62,199 bases of DNA from Gammaproteobacteria bacterium (GTDB lineage Bacteria; Pseudomonadota; Gammaproteobacteria; Xanthomonadales; Marinicellaceae), in assembly GCA_030430025.1 (NCBI GenBank), contig JAUIGR010000014.1, positions 1 to 62,199 on the forward strand, given 5' to 3'. The notes under the pieces were generated by a model. It made no database searches, was not told the DNA's origin, and saw only the letters and a list, made by a program, of their open reading frames with translations. A program made the position numbers and the translations under genes. Every line of letters begins with the position of its first letter. The first letter of the stretch is position 1. This document shows, piece by piece, positions 62,199 to 62,199 of the stretch.

Positions 62199-62199
62199 C

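Overview
The window looks like chromosomal DNA of a free-living, probably marine, AT-rich gammaproteobacterium. Conserved gammaproteobacterial blocks point this way: cutA-dsbD-aroQ-accBC-prmA-fis-purHD, aroK-aroB-SPOR, rsmG-parAB, and valS/pepA facing lptFG. So do a class GN ('marine proteobacterial') sortase with its VIT/VWA target, a DUF3450-ExbB energising cluster, a large TonB receptor and HutF-type histidine degradation. A Marinicella-like lineage is my best guess, from protein flavour only (inference). No phage, integrase, transposase gene or CRISPR array is visible.

Layout. 1-1 kb: a periplasmic protein that appears to join a TolB N-terminal domain to a TolA C-terminal domain. 1.1-10.9 kb: cutA, a DsbD with two N-terminal reductase domains, aroQ, accB, accC, prmA, a zinc-ribbon/DUF3426 membrane protein, fis, purH, purD. 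dusB, usually next to fis, is absent. 10.9-14.1 kb: a hemolysin III-type membrane protein, hutI and divergent hutF. 14.1-19.1 kb: aroK, aroB, a SPOR protein, then the VIT/VWA sortase substrate and its sortase. 19.3-22.6 kb: tRNA-Asp, a MerR regulator with a 19-bp-spacer promoter, a Cu/Zn-type efflux permease and a long-form GAPDH.

22.6-26.1 kb holds a MITE-like repeat and two tandemly duplicated secreted FG-GAP proteins. 26.2-30.7 kb: a DUF1631 protein with a PilZ protein, then tolC and a Pcm-type methyltransferase on the other strand. 30.8-35.1 kb: rsmG-parA-parB and GTP-dependent PEP carboxykinase. 35.3-45.8 kb: a TonB-dependent receptor with a clear terminator, a second, inverted MITE copy, a radical SAM/methyltransferase pair and a large secreted subtilase. 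45.9-50.8 kb: an eight-gene minus-strand operon for an Mla/MCE-type lipid transporter, which also carries a cyclophilin, a small HolD-like protein and an outer-membrane beta-barrel. 50.9-59.2 kb: a GT-C-like membrane protein, valS, pepA, lptF, lptG and an RDD protein. 59.5 kb to the end: DUF3450, a TtpC-like MotA/TolQ/ExbB protein and ExbB, followed by a hairpin at the window edge.

How it works together. Much of the window concerns the cell envelope: Tol-like, Dsb, SPOR, sortase, TolC, TonB, MCE and Lpt functions. The rest is core metabolism (fatty-acid, shikimate and purine synthesis, histidine breakdown, gluconeogenesis). The least explained items are the TolB/TolA hybrid, the MITE family, the FG-GAP pair and the radical SAM-methyltransferase pair.
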